Assembly: GCA_964428895.1 (NCBI GenBank)
Contig: CAYRZU010000065.1
Coordinates: 1-18,461, forward strand
Source of the DNA: HyVt-337 sp964428895
GTDB lineage: Bacteria; Planctomycetota; Phycisphaerae; SM23-33
Direction: 5' to 3'
DNA: 18,461 nucleotides
Shown here: piece by piece, positions 7,128-15,022 of the stretch
Layout of the letters: every line of letters begins with the position of its first letter
How positions within the stretch are numbered: the first letter of the stretch is position 1
Notes under the pieces: model-generated
Told to the model about the DNA's origin: nothing
Database searches by the model: none
The model's input: the letters and a program-made list of their open reading frames with translations, nothing else
Made by a program: the position numbers and the translations under genes

Positions 7128-7874
7128 CTATTCCCCTCCCAGCAGAACGTCCATCGACACTTGCTCGGCGGACTCCGGAAGGTCGAGGGCAAAGTCCTCT
7201 TCCGTCACCTTTGGCCCCAGGTCCCACTGGCCCAGGTGGGCCGTGTATTGCGGTTGGCCAGGCTCTTGGAAGTAGATGATCGTCAGTTGCCTTGGCAGCG
7301 GTGACTGGCCGACGTCCACCCACAACTGCCAGTCGATATTCTGCTGATGGAATACGAGATGATGACACGCCCGACCGTTCAGCGTCACCTGTCCCAGGTA
7401 CTGTCCCGTCAACACATTGGCCGTCATCGCGGTGTAGCTGTCCTTGAACAGCAGGTCCGCCAGAGGGAGCGCCAGGCCGTAGGTCATCATCATGTGATCG
7501 AACATTGTCTCGACGGTCGGGGGGGTCTGCAGCCGCGTATACCGATACGCGCCGTCATCGAGATCAAGAATCACCAACTCCCCGTTACGAAAGCGGACCG
7601 ACCGGTCAATGTCATCCCCGTCGGTTTCGACGGCCAAATGGCCCGGTCGCACCATGAGCGCCGTCGTGGTCCGATGAACTTCGATCAACGTGCCGTCTTC
7701 CAGAGGCGTGTCGACATCAAGGTCGGCCTGGACCTCCAACGTCGCGGCAGCGCCAAGGGTCTGACTCATGCTCCGCAGAACGCCCTCGGCTTCCGGGTCA
7801 ATCTCCGCACAACCCGCCCACCAGACAACGCCAACACCCGCAAATACCAACATCCATCGTCTGAGAACTGACAT
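7128..7874 (-). CDS. DUF2092-like lipoprotein (248 aa)
   Basis: This is the first gene of the five-gene operon. The ATG at 7874-7872 follows GGAAAGGGG. Residues 1-21 are a signal ending in WWAGC, so Cys22 should be lipidated. The mature part is one DUF2092-like domain: a helix with LRSMSQTLGAAATLEVQADL, a series of beta strands, a helical insert around MFDHMMMTYGLALPLADLL, and the closing block S-P-L-P-R-Q-L-T-I-I-Y with Q-W-D-L-G. The same blocks, in the same order, occur in the protein encoded immediately downstream, so the two arose by duplication. DUF2092 proteins resemble LolA/LppX carriers that hold lipid or lipoprotein acyl chains in the periplasm. No cargo is known, so transport is inference. 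Confidence 0.85.
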   Translation of the reverse strand: MSVLRRWMLVFAGVGVVWWAGCAEIDPEAEGVLRSMSQTLGAAATLEVQADLDVDTPLEDGTLIEVHRTTTALMVRPGHLAVETDGDDIDRSVRFRNGELVILDLDDGAYRYTRLQTPPTVETMFDHMMMTYGLALPLADLLFKDSYTAMTANVLTGQYLGQVTLNGRACHHLVFHQQNIDWQLWVDVGQSPLPRQLTIIYFQEPGQPQYTAHLGQWDLGPKVTEEDFALDLPESAEQVSMDVLLGGE

Positions 7875-7902
7875 GTTCAGCCCCTTTCCTTCTCTTGGTT
7901 GT

Positions 7903-7933
7903 GTGATACATGGTACGCCTCCCCCTTTTGCAA
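7903..7933 (-). promoter_or_regulatory. Weak candidate promoter of the envelope operon
   Basis: Within the 100-base gap upstream of the operon, the minus strand has TTGCAA (7933-7928) and, after 19 bases, TATCAC (7908-7903). Both hexamers are partial matches and the spacer is long. It is the best pair I can find in the gap; readthrough from the cyclase gene on the same strand is an alternative, since no terminator is visible between them. Confidence 0.2.
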
Positions 7934-7974
7934 CGCCACGCGCCGCGCCAGAACATTCCCCCTTCGCGATCGGG

Positions 7975-10074
7975 TTACTTCTGCTGCAATTGCCTCACAC
8001 CGTCCCAGTCATCGTCAGGCGGCTGATCGGCAAGGGCCCGGCACTGGGTCAGCAGGTACTGCACGGATGCGTCGTCGGGATAGCTCCTGGCCAATGCCAC
8101 CATCCGCTCGGCCGCCTCTGCGAACCGGCGCGACTGGTAGAGCGCAAACGCCCCCTCATAGGACCGAGCGAAGCTCAGCCGTTCGTCGGGGACCTGCCCG
8201 GCGCAACCGAGCAATTCATACGCCGCGATTGGCTCGTGTCGGCCAAGAACGTACACACGGTCAACGAGCCGCCACAGAAATGCATCACCGGCGGCCGTCC
8301 GGATGTCCTCGGTGCCAAGGATCTCCGTTCCGTAGAGTCGATTGACGCCTTCGATTCGGCCGGCCACGTTGACGGTGTCGCCCAAGGCGGTATAGCTCAG
8401 TCGGCTCGGGGCCCCAACGTTGCCGACCACAACCGTCCCCGTGTCTAATCCGAAGCAAGTCGGCAAGGCCGGTCGGCCGTCCGCCAGCCACTTGGTGTTG
8501 AGTTCGGCCAGTTGGTCCCGGCACGACAGCGCCGCCCCCACCCCATGCACCGCGTGATTGGCATCCGGAAGCGGCGCACCCCAAAACGCCACCACCGCAT
8601 CACCCACAAACTTATCGATCGTCGCCCGATACCCGCGAAGAATGGCCAGCATCTCTTCGAAGTACTCGGCCATGTGGTCGGTCAGCGCCTGCGGCGTCAT
8701 GGTCTCGGCGATGCTGGTGAAACCGCGAATGTCGGTAAACAGCACCGTCAGCGATTCGGTCCGGCCGCCGATGCGAGCCACCTCGCCCACTTCGACCAGA
8801 GAACGGACGATCTCCATGGGCACGTATCGGGCGAAAGACTGCAAGGCCGCGCACATTTGCCCTTGGGCCCGGGCGAGCTGTTTCAGTTCGAGCAGGGGCG
8901 AGTCCACTTCGTCGATTTCGTCCAGGTCCAATGCCCCAATGCGCTCGCTGGCCATCACAAGCTGCTCCAAGGGCCTCGAGTACTTCCGGGCGATGCGCGT
9001 GGCCATCACAATCGCCACGCCGATCGCCAGCACCGTCACCGCCAGCAGGATGATCCGTCGTCGAACGATATGGGCCGAGAAATCACTCATCGGCACGACC
9101 ACCGCAATCCACAGCGTACGGTTGCTGAGCTTGAAGGGCCTGATGTCGGCCCACCATCTCTCGCCGCCGGATCGGTAACTGAAGAATCCTCCCCCTCTCT
9201 TGCCCACATCATTGGCTCGCCAATACTCCGCCGCGTCGGTAACGCATTCGATGCCGAGCTGGTCGGGCTTCTTCAATACGGATGCTTTCAAGGTGGCGTC
9301 ATCAACGAACCCCTCGTCCCGCGGCAGGCCGATGACCTCGCCGGCCTCGGTCAGCACGAAGGCCTTGCCGTGCTTGCTGACATCGAGACCGGCCGTGAAG
9401 CGAGAGACATCCATCAGCAACAGATCGAAGCCGATCACATGCGTCGGCCCGCCGTCCGGGGGCGTGTACCGAAGCGATGCCGTGATGCCCGGATCCTTCG
9501 TGGTGAAGAACGTGTAGGGCGCCGTCCAGTGAACCTGGCCTTCCTCGGCCGTCGCCATCGCGCCGGCAAACCACGGCCGCGTGCGCGGGTCGTAGTCCAC
9601 GTCCTTGTCTTCCTCGCTCACCAGCTCCCCATCGAGGGCCCAATGGAACAGATGCTTCCGCCGGCCCCACTCCTCGACCCGCGTCAGCCGGTTGAACCAC
9701 TCGTCAGCCAACCTGAGCAGCAGATACCCACGGCCATTTTCGCTGGCGACCATGGCCGAGGAGACGCTGGGGTTCTCGTTGAGAATCGGCATGAGCAGCT
9801 TGTTGAGGCCGGGCGCGTCGGTGTTGTCCAGCATGCCCTCGTCGCCCCAGCCGCGGACCACCTGCAGGTTTCGCTCGACCGGGCCGAACAGTTGATGCAG
9901 TTGCGTTTCGGTGTGATCCGTCGCCCGGCGGATCATGGTCTTAGAGGTCTCCTCCATCGCCTGCTCGGCCACGAAGAACCCCGCAATCAGAATAGCCCCC
10001 ACCGTCAGGCAGATTAGCGCCACCAGGTTCCGGAGCAAGTTGCGCCGAATTGTAATGGGTCGGTTTGGAAGCAT
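7975..10074 (-). CDS. Cache-sensor class III adenylate cyclase (699 aa)
   Basis: Makes cAMP from ATP in response to an extracytoplasmic signal. Order of parts: TM1 about 13-36, double-Cache sensor about 45-328 with the typical DPRTRPWF (162-169), TM2 about 339-358, HAMP-like linker 360-412, catalytic domain 438-620, and a C-terminal helical, TPR-like segment 632-685. The catalytic set is complete: metal Asp448 in FTDIRGFT, metal Asp492 and adenine-site Lys488 in DKFVGD, Asp566 in ALGDTVN, Asn569 and Arg573. The Lys/Asp pair favours ATP over GTP. The ATG at 10074 has no strong ribosome binding site. The gene is divergent from a sensor phosphatase of the same build, with facing promoters. The signal molecule is unknown. 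Confidence 0.95.
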   Translation of the reverse strand: MLPNRPITIRRNLLRNLVALICLTVGAILIAGFFVAEQAMEETSKTMIRRATDHTETQLHQLFGPVERNLQVVRGWGDEGMLDNTDAPGLNKLLMPILNENPSVSSAMVASENGRGYLLLRLADEWFNRLTRVEEWGRRKHLFHWALDGELVSEEDKDVDYDPRTRPWFAGAMATAEEGQVHWTAPYTFFTTKDPGITASLRYTPPDGGPTHVIGFDLLLMDVSRFTAGLDVSKHGKAFVLTEAGEVIGLPRDEGFVDDATLKASVLKKPDQLGIECVTDAAEYWRANDVGKRGGGFFSYRSGGERWWADIRPFKLSNRTLWIAVVVPMSDFSAHIVRRRIILLAVTVLAIGVAIVMATRIARKYSRPLEQLVMASERIGALDLDEIDEVDSPLLELKQLARAQGQMCAALQSFARYVPMEIVRSLVEVGEVARIGGRTESLTVLFTDIRGFTSIAETMTPQALTDHMAEYFEEMLAILRGYRATIDKFVGDAVVAFWGAPLPDANHAVHGVGAALSCRDQLAELNTKWLADGRPALPTCFGLDTGTVVVGNVGAPSRLSYTALGDTVNVAGRIEGVNRLYGTEILGTEDIRTAAGDAFLWRLVDRVYVLGRHEPIAAYELLGCAGQVPDERLSFARSYEGAFALYQSRRFAEAAERMVALARSYPDDASVQYLLTQCRALADQPPDDDWDGVRQLQQK

Positions 10075-10106
10075 AGGGACAACGGCCTTGCCCGAGAACG
10101 GTCACG

Positions 10107-10134
10107 ATCATACTCGGCCTCCGGCAACCTGCAA
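10107..10134 (-). promoter_or_regulatory. Candidate promoter of the adenylate cyclase gene
   Basis: On the minus strand TTGCAG (10134-10129, 3 of 6) precedes TATGAT (10112-10107, 5 of 6) by 16 bases. Transcription would start near 10100, about 26 bases before the ATG. A tandem heptamer, GCAACCT at 10124-10130 and 10131-10137 on the plus strand, overlaps the -35 element and could be a regulator site. Confidence 0.45.
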
Positions 10135-10157
10135 CCTTTCCCTTGGCGGGGGGCGCG

Positions 10158-10186
10158 TTGCCATCGGTGTGGGCAGCACCTATGAT
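10158..10186 (+). promoter_or_regulatory. Promoter of the sensor phosphatase gene
   Basis: TTGCCA (10158-10163, 5 of 6) and TATGAT (10181-10186, 5 of 6) are separated by exactly 17 bases, an excellent sigma70-type match. Transcription should start near 10193, giving a leader of about 50 bases that contains a perfect palindrome. Confidence 0.6.
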
Positions 10187-10201
10187 CCCAGCTAGCTATT
10201 C

Positions 10202-10218
10202 CAACGGGCCGCCCGTTG
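10202..10218. promoter_or_regulatory. Perfect palindrome, candidate operator in the phosphatase leader
   Basis: CAACGGGC (10202-10209) and GCCCGTTG (10211-10218) are perfect inverted arms around one central base. It lies just after the predicted transcription start and 24 bases before the ATG at 10243. With a one-base centre it cannot fold into a tight full hairpin as RNA, so a dimeric DNA-binding protein is the likelier reader. Confidence 0.5.
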
Positions 10219-10242
10219 CGCACGGGGCGGCAGGAGTCGACC

Positions 10243-12249
10243 ATGCTGCGGCCCATCACGGCCAGGTTGTCGGTCAAGGTTACCGTTCCGTTGCTGCTGA
10301 CGATTCCGGTACTCATCGTCGTGGTGGTTCTGTCCACGGTCGCCTACCTGCACAGCCAGAGCGCCGCCGACGACCTGGCCAGCCAGAACCTCTCGCAGAT
10401 TCATGAAGCGATCGGGCGAAACATGGACTCCCTGCTGTGGGTGCCCAGCCGCATCAACCGCGTCAACGAGAGCCTCATCCGCCAGGGCAAGCTCGACCCC
10501 AATGACCTACGAAGCTGGCGAGAGACCTTCTTCGCCCAAGCCGAAGCATTCGACATGGTCAGCGCCGTCGTCTGGGGCAGCGAGGCCGGCCACACCACCT
10601 GGGTCGCTCTTTACGCCGGCGACGACTACCTGACCTTTACGGTCAAGAACGATCAGACTGACGGAAAGGCGTTCGACTATCGTCTCAGTTCGATCGGCGC
10701 GATCGTCGACGAACCCATCGCCACCTATCCTTTCGATCCGCGCAAGCGGCCGTGGTACATGGCGCCGATGCGAACGGGCAAGCCCACCTGGTCCGAACCA
10801 TTTGGATGGATCGACGAGGAAGGTGGCACGGAATCGGGAACACTGGGCATCGCGTTCGGCCAGCCCTTCCGCGGGGAAGACGGCGAGATCATCGGCGTCA
10901 TCGACGCGGATATCAGTCTGCAAGACATCTCGGTGTTCCTGGCCTCGTTGAGCGTAGGCAAGACCGGCCAGGCCTTCGTGATCGATCGTCTGGGGCTGCT
11001 GATCGCCACCTCGACCGACACGCCCGTGGTCAGCGCCACGTCCACGCAGTTGCCCGCCGCCGAATCCACGAACCCCCACATCGCCCGAGCCATGGCCCAC
11101 GTAGCCGACGACCTTGGGTCGCTCAGCGCCATCAGCGGCTCTTACCAGAGCAAGCTCACCATTGACGGGCAACGACACATGCTGATGATCTCACCGTTCG
11201 ACCACGAGACGGGCCTGTCGTGGCTAATCGTCACCCTCGTGCCGGAGGTCGACTTCATGGCCGAGGTCCAGGCCGGGCGGCGCCGAAGCATGTTCATCGG
11301 GCTGGCGGCTGTGGCCGGAACCGTTCTGTTGGGGGTGTTCGTCGCAACGGTGATGGTCCGCCCCATCGTTCGCCTGGTCGCCCACGTCCGCTACATTGGC
11401 CAGGGCAACCTTGATAGCGAACTGCACCTGACCCAGGCCACCGAGATGATTCAGTTGTCCGATGAGATCAACGACATGACGGCCGGCCTGCGCGACCGGC
11501 TGCAACTGCGCCAGGCGTTGGCCTTGGCGATGGACGTTCAGCAGAACCTCCTGCCCCGTGTTACGCCTGAGGTGAACGGTCTCGACATCGCCGGACGCAG
11601 CACCTACTGCGACGAGACCGGCGGAGACTACTACGACTACCTCGACGTAATGGGCCTGTCCGAATCGAGCATCGCCATTGCCGTCGGCGACGTGGCCGGC
11701 CATGGGGTGGCCGCGGCCATGCTGATGGCGACGGCCCGCGGCATTCTGGTCAGCCATTGCGATGAGTCCGGTTCGCTGGGCGAACTGTTGACCCATCTGA
11801 ACCGTCACTTGGTCCGGGACGTCGGCACGGGCAGCGGGAGATTCATGACCATGCTGCTGCTGACCTTGGACGCCGATCGGAGCGAAGGCCGATGGGCGTC
11901 GGCCGGCCACGACGCGCCGATTGTCTATGATCCTCAGGACGGACAGTTCATGGAACCCGAGCTGGGCGGCCTGCCGCTGGGCGTAATGGACGGCGAGGTC
12001 TACGATGAGTACGCGTTCGATCATGTTCGGATCGGCCAGGTCTATTTCGCCGGCACCGACGGTGTGTGGGAAACGAGGAACAACCAGGGCCAGGAGTTCG
12101 GCAAGGAACGCCTCCGCGAGGTGATCCGCCAACACGCCCACTTATCGGCTGACGAGATCAGCAACCAACTGCGAGAGGCCCTGGCCGCGTACCGGGGGGA
12201 GACCAAGCAGGAGGATGACGTGACGTTCGTGGTGGTCAAGGTCGGCTAG
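10243..12249 (+). CDS. Cache-HAMP-SpoIIE protein phosphatase (668 aa)
   Basis: A sensor protein of the RsbU/SpoIIE class, expected to dephosphorylate Ser or Thr on a partner such as an anti-anti-sigma factor. The ATG at 10243 has GGCAGGAG upstream; the TTG at 10216 lies in the palindrome and is rejected. Parts: TM1 about 14-36, double Cache about 45-335 with DPRKRPWY (165-172), TM2 about 350-371, HAMP 372-424, coiled linker with AMDVQQNLLP (429-438), and a PP2C-type domain 445-668. The metal-binding acids are all present: Asp462 (GGDYYD), Asp483 (GDVAGHG), Asp606 (GTDGVWE) and Asp659 (EDDVTF). No anti-sigma factor, STAS protein or sigma factor is in the window, so the target is elsewhere. It shares its control region with the cyclase. 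Confidence 0.95.
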   Translation: MLRPITARLSVKVTVPLLLTIPVLIVVVVLSTVAYLHSQSAADDLASQNLSQIHEAIGRNMDSLLWVPSRINRVNESLIRQGKLDPNDLRSWRETFFAQAEAFDMVSAVVWGSEAGHTTWVALYAGDDYLTFTVKNDQTDGKAFDYRLSSIGAIVDEPIATYPFDPRKRPWYMAPMRTGKPTWSEPFGWIDEEGGTESGTLGIAFGQPFRGEDGEIIGVIDADISLQDISVFLASLSVGKTGQAFVIDRLGLLIATSTDTPVVSATSTQLPAAESTNPHIARAMAHVADDLGSLSAISGSYQSKLTIDGQRHMLMISPFDHETGLSWLIVTLVPEVDFMAEVQAGRRRSMFIGLAAVAGTVLLGVFVATVMVRPIVRLVAHVRYIGQGNLDSELHLTQATEMIQLSDEINDMTAGLRDRLQLRQALALAMDVQQNLLPRVTPEVNGLDIAGRSTYCDETGGDYYDYLDVMGLSESSIAIAVGDVAGHGVAAAMLMATARGILVSHCDESGSLGELLTHLNRHLVRDVGTGSGRFMTMLLLTLDADRSEGRWASAGHDAPIVYDPQDGQFMEPELGGLPLGVMDGEVYDEYAFDHVRIGQVYFAGTDGVWETRNNQGQEFGKERLREVIRQHAHLSADEISNQLREALAAYRGETKQEDDVTFVVVKVG

Positions 12250-12364
12250 CCGCACCTCGTCACCGACACGGAAACGTAAGATGTAGACTCGACCGCGTCA
12301 GCAGAATCGCGATGATGTAGATGGTCGGCGACGGTTGTCGGCTTCACGTCGAAGGGAATGCGTC

Positions 12365-13309
12365 ATGGGACGTAACCAAGCGCTCGTGATTGTCGCGATA
12401 CTGGGGGCCGCCCTGCTGGGCGCCTGCCGTGATGCCGGCCGACCGCCGTCGCGCGAGACCCAGACCAACACGCAGACGGGAGGACCGGCCGAGCCCGGAC
12501 AGGGATACCAGGAGGGGAAGGTCTATTGGGGCCCCCACTACTACTCCCTCCGCTACAACGCCTACGGCCTGGAGTTCGAGTACCCCGAGTGGATGATCAA
12601 CAAGCCCTTCGGCCCACCGGGCCAGGCGCCCGAGATCGTCTTCAAGAAGGATTGGCCGATCGTAACGATGCGGGCGCGGTGGGTGGTTTCCACCGAGAAG
12701 TGGCCCGAAAAGTACCGCGATAACGCGTTGAACCTGATCGTCATGCGCGCCGCAGACGCAACGCTCTACGAGCACCTCTATCCGGAAACGGTCCGCCAGT
12801 CGCGATTCACCACCCCGCCGCAATTCCGTGAGTTGGCGGAAGGCGTAGGGCCCGCCCCGCTGATCGACCGCCTACGCGGCAATAGCGTCCAATACGAAGT
12901 GCTCTGCAAGGGTGGCTTCGGGGCGAAAGATTTCACCATCCAGGCCCGTATCAAGGCCGGCGCCAGCGAGGATGGTAAGACGCTGTTCTACTACGATCGG
13001 CCGGACTACATCAGCAAGCACTTCCGGGCCCTCGAGTATGTCTTCGCCGTGAGGGATGAGGGCGACACAGCCCGGTTCGAGGTCTGGATGGCCTGTGAGT
13101 GCACGCCGCGACGGATGTTCCGCGGTGAGACCATGAACCGCACCGAACAGCAGGGCCGTTACTACGTCGAGCGACTGTTCGAGACATTCAGCAATCCTCC
13201 CACCGAGAAGCAGATCGACGACTATGTCCGTCAACTCAAAGAGAAATATCGCCTGACCATCGAGCTGGGCAAGCCCAAAGAGCCCCTCATCGTGCCCGAA
13301 GACGAATAG
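12365..13309 (+). CDS. Lipoprotein of unknown function (314 aa)
   Basis: The start is the ATG at 12365, behind GAAGGGA; the product begins with a lipoprotein signal ending in LLGAC, so Cys21 should be lipidated. A short Gln/Thr/Gly-rich linker follows. The main domain starts near LRYNAYGLEFEYPEWM and contains many aromatic residues and several Cys (VLCKGG, ACECTP). The opening 'gly-leu-x-phe-x-tyr-pro' block resembles the start of PsbP/DcrB-type domains, as in the TPR protein at 842-2827, but similarity is too weak to name a family. It ends in a charged helix (QIDDYVRQLKEKY). It starts 115 bases after the phosphatase gene on the same strand, with no clear promoter or terminator between, so it may be co-transcribed. 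Confidence 0.8.
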   Translation: MGRNQALVIVAILGAALLGACRDAGRPPSRETQTNTQTGGPAEPGQGYQEGKVYWGPHYYSLRYNAYGLEFEYPEWMINKPFGPPGQAPEIVFKKDWPIVTMRARWVVSTEKWPEKYRDNALNLIVMRAADATLYEHLYPETVRQSRFTTPPQFRELAEGVGPAPLIDRLRGNSVQYEVLCKGGFGAKDFTIQARIKAGASEDGKTLFYYDRPDYISKHFRALEYVFAVRDEGDTARFEVWMACECTPRRMFRGETMNRTEQQGRYYVERLFETFSNPPTEKQIDDYVRQLKEKYRLTIELGKPKEPLIVPEDE

Positions 13310-13330
13310 CCGTTGATCTGCACCAAACGG

Positions 13331-13359
13331 TTGACGACGACCGGCGGCCGGGCGATAAG
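13331..13359 (+). promoter_or_regulatory. Candidate promoter of the AI-2E-family permease gene
   Basis: TTGACG (13331-13336, 5 of 6) is followed after 17 bases by GATAAG (13354-13359, 4 of 6). Transcription would start near 13366, about 20 bases before the ATG, leaving room for the AGGGAGAGG ribosome binding site. Confidence 0.45.
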
Positions 13360-13386
13360 GCAGGTTGCCCAACACAGGGAGAGGCC

Positions 13387-14430
13387 ATGAACGCTTCAAA
13401 GGACTATGCACGCGCTCAAACGTTCTGCCTGATCGTCATCGCGGCGGTCGCTCTGGGCGTGGCGCTCTACTGGCTGCGGGCGATGCTGATTCCATTCGCC
13501 TTGGCCATGTTCTTGGCCATCGCGATGAGCCCGTTGGTCGACTTGCTGTCGCGCCGGCTGAAACTGCCTCGGGCAGTGGCGGTTCTGAGCGCCCTGGCAC
13601 TGGGACTCGTGGTGCTGGCGCTGCTGGCAATCGTGGTGTCGGTGTCGGTCGGCAACATGAGGGAGAACGCCGACGAATACGGGCAACGTTCCCAGGAACT
13701 GTTCGACAAGACCATCGACTCTCTTCCCCTGGAGCGATTCGGGCTGACGCGCGACGACGTAATCAGCCCGTTGAAGGACTACTCCGGAAAGGCGTTGGGG
13801 GACTTGCTGACATCGCTGAGCAACTCATTGGCCAGCGTGCTGTCCAACGGCGTGCTGGTGGTCATCTTCGTGTGCTTCTTGATGATCGGCCGAAGCGGGG
13901 CTAAAGCCACAGGCGATGTCGGTCTCGTTGAGGACAACGTCAAGCGCTACATCATCGCCAAGCTGATCCTGTCGGTCACCACGGGCGTCTTGGTCGGCTT
14001 GTCGCTAGGCGCGATGAACATTCCTCTGGCGACCACCTTCGGATTACTGGCCTTCCTACTGAACTTCATCCCCAGCATCGGCTCGATCCTGGCGGTGCTG
14101 CTGCCTATCCCCATTGTGTTGCTCAGCCCGGACATCTCCACCGGCCGCGCTCTTTTGGCCATTGCCTTGCCCGGCGCGATCGAGTTCGTCATCGGCAACG
14201 TGATTGAGCCCCGCGTTATCGGCAATCGTCTGGGCCTCCACCCCATCGCGGTGCTGTTGGCCCTGATCTTTTGGGGCATGCTGTGGGGCATCATCGGCAT
14301 GTTCCTGGCGGTCCCCATGACCATCGTCGCCAGGCTGTTGCTGGAGAAGAATGAACTGACCGTCCCGGTGGCCAATCTCCTGGCTGGCAAGTTGTCGACC
14401 GAACCGATCCGGCCTCCCGAGACCGGCTAG
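13387..14430 (+). CDS. AI-2E family transporter (347 aa)
   Basis: An inner-membrane permease of the AI-2E/PerM/YdiK family (PF01594 type). Members export small molecules or ions (AI-2, Na+); the substrate cannot be set from sequence. The layout is typical: hydrophobic segments about 13-30, 31-49 and 62-88, a soluble loop 90-145, then five more segments about 150-167, 188-210, 215-245, 254-272 and 286-318. Family blocks are present: LLNFIPSIGSI (224-234), NVIEPRVIGNRLGLHP (271-286) and WGIIGMFLAVP (300-310). The length of 347 is normal. The start has AGGGAGAGG upstream. The stop lies only 10 bases from the stop of the convergent gene, with no hairpin between. Confidence 0.93.
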   Translation: MNASKDYARAQTFCLIVIAAVALGVALYWLRAMLIPFALAMFLAIAMSPLVDLLSRRLKLPRAVAVLSALALGLVVLALLAIVVSVSVGNMRENADEYGQRSQELFDKTIDSLPLERFGLTRDDVISPLKDYSGKALGDLLTSLSNSLASVLSNGVLVVIFVCFLMIGRSGAKATGDVGLVEDNVKRYIIAKLILSVTTGVLVGLSLGAMNIPLATTFGLLAFLLNFIPSIGSILAVLLPIPIVLLSPDISTGRALLAIALPGAIEFVIGNVIEPRVIGNRLGLHPIAVLLALIFWGMLWGIIGMFLAVPMTIVARLLLEKNELTVPVANLLAGKLSTEPIRPPETG

Positions 14431-14440
14431 ATCGGCATGA

Positions 14441-14899
14441 CTATTCCGTCACGATTCTGTACTGGACGCCCAAGTCGTCGCAAAGCGTCTTCATCGCCGA
14501 CTTGGCCAGTTCTTCGTGGGACAAGTCTGAATCGCCCGCACGGACGGCCAGAACGACTTGGCTCTTGTTCTGGCCCACGGGGGTCACCTTCAGACTGAAT
14601 GTGTCCAGGCCTCTGTTCGCATCGATACGTCGATTCCGCTCCCACTGACGCGTGATCTTGACATCCGGCTTTGCCTGAAGCAACCGTAGCGCCGTGTTGA
14701 AGATTTCGTCGGCGTCGCGGTCGATCTGAGCAGTCAGGATGTACTCGTCTCCCTCAACGCCTTCCTCGCCACCGGCCTGGCTAAGAGCGGCCACCGTCAC
14801 AATGGCCGCCGTAGTGATACAGCCGCTCACGGGGATCAGGAAACACGCCGCCAAGCTCAACACCAACAGGATTCGCCTAGTTCTTGTTTGGTCATTCAT
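14441..14899 (-). CDS. Small lipoprotein, DUF3568-like (152 aa)
   Basis: The ATG at 14899 follows AAGGTGG. Residues 1-26 form a signal ending in PVSGC (Cys27 lipidated). The mature protein starts with ITTAAIVTVAAL, a short apolar stretch common after the Cys in DUF3568-type lipoproteins. A helix with a regular A-L-R-L-L pattern follows (DEIFNTALRLLQAKPDVKI), then beta strands ending in V-V-L-A-V-R and a final helix. This order (apolar start, helix, long strands, helix) fits the DUF3568 pattern; the assignment is tentative. It lies 123 bases after the second patatin gene and may be transcribed with it. Confidence 0.8.
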   Translation of the reverse strand: MNDQTRTRRILLVLSLAACFLIPVSGCITTAAIVTVAALSQAGGEEGVEGDEYILTAQIDRDADEIFNTALRLLQAKPDVKITRQWERNRRIDANRGLDTFSLKVTPVGQNKSQVVLAVRAGDSDLSHEELAKSAMKTLCDDLGVQYRIVTE

Positions 14900-15022
14900 G
14901 TTCGTTCCACCTTGTTACGGGATGACAGTCGATGGGCCCGAAGGCCATGCGGTCGGCGCCACGGTGCTGATTGGCCCAGACCACAATAGGCGACGGTGTC
15001 GCGAGCAGCCAGGGTTTTACGG

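Noticed and set aside
4111..7275. A plus-strand open frame of more than 1000 codons
   Set aside because: It lies opposite three genes with signal peptides, ribosome binding sites and recognisable domains. Its product has no signal, motif or sensible composition (Arg/Ala-rich where the opposite strand encodes the RRP repeats). It is a typical GC-rich antisense shadow.
7126..7368. N-terminal extension of the repeat-rich protein gene
   Set aside because: It would overlap the DUF2092-like gene by most of its 3' third and bury the signal peptide; the ATG at 7125 has a strong ribosome binding site.
8512..10017. A plus-strand open frame of about 500 codons
   Set aside because: It is opposite the adenylate cyclase, whose full set of catalytic residues shows which strand is coding.
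10216..10242. TTG start of the sensor phosphatase at 10216
   Set aside because: It lies inside the palindrome and lacks a ribosome binding site; the ATG at 10243 has GGCAGGAG at a good distance.
14431..14440. Terminator between the permease and the convergent small lipoprotein gene
   Set aside because: Only 10 bases separate the stop codons and no inverted repeat is visible there.
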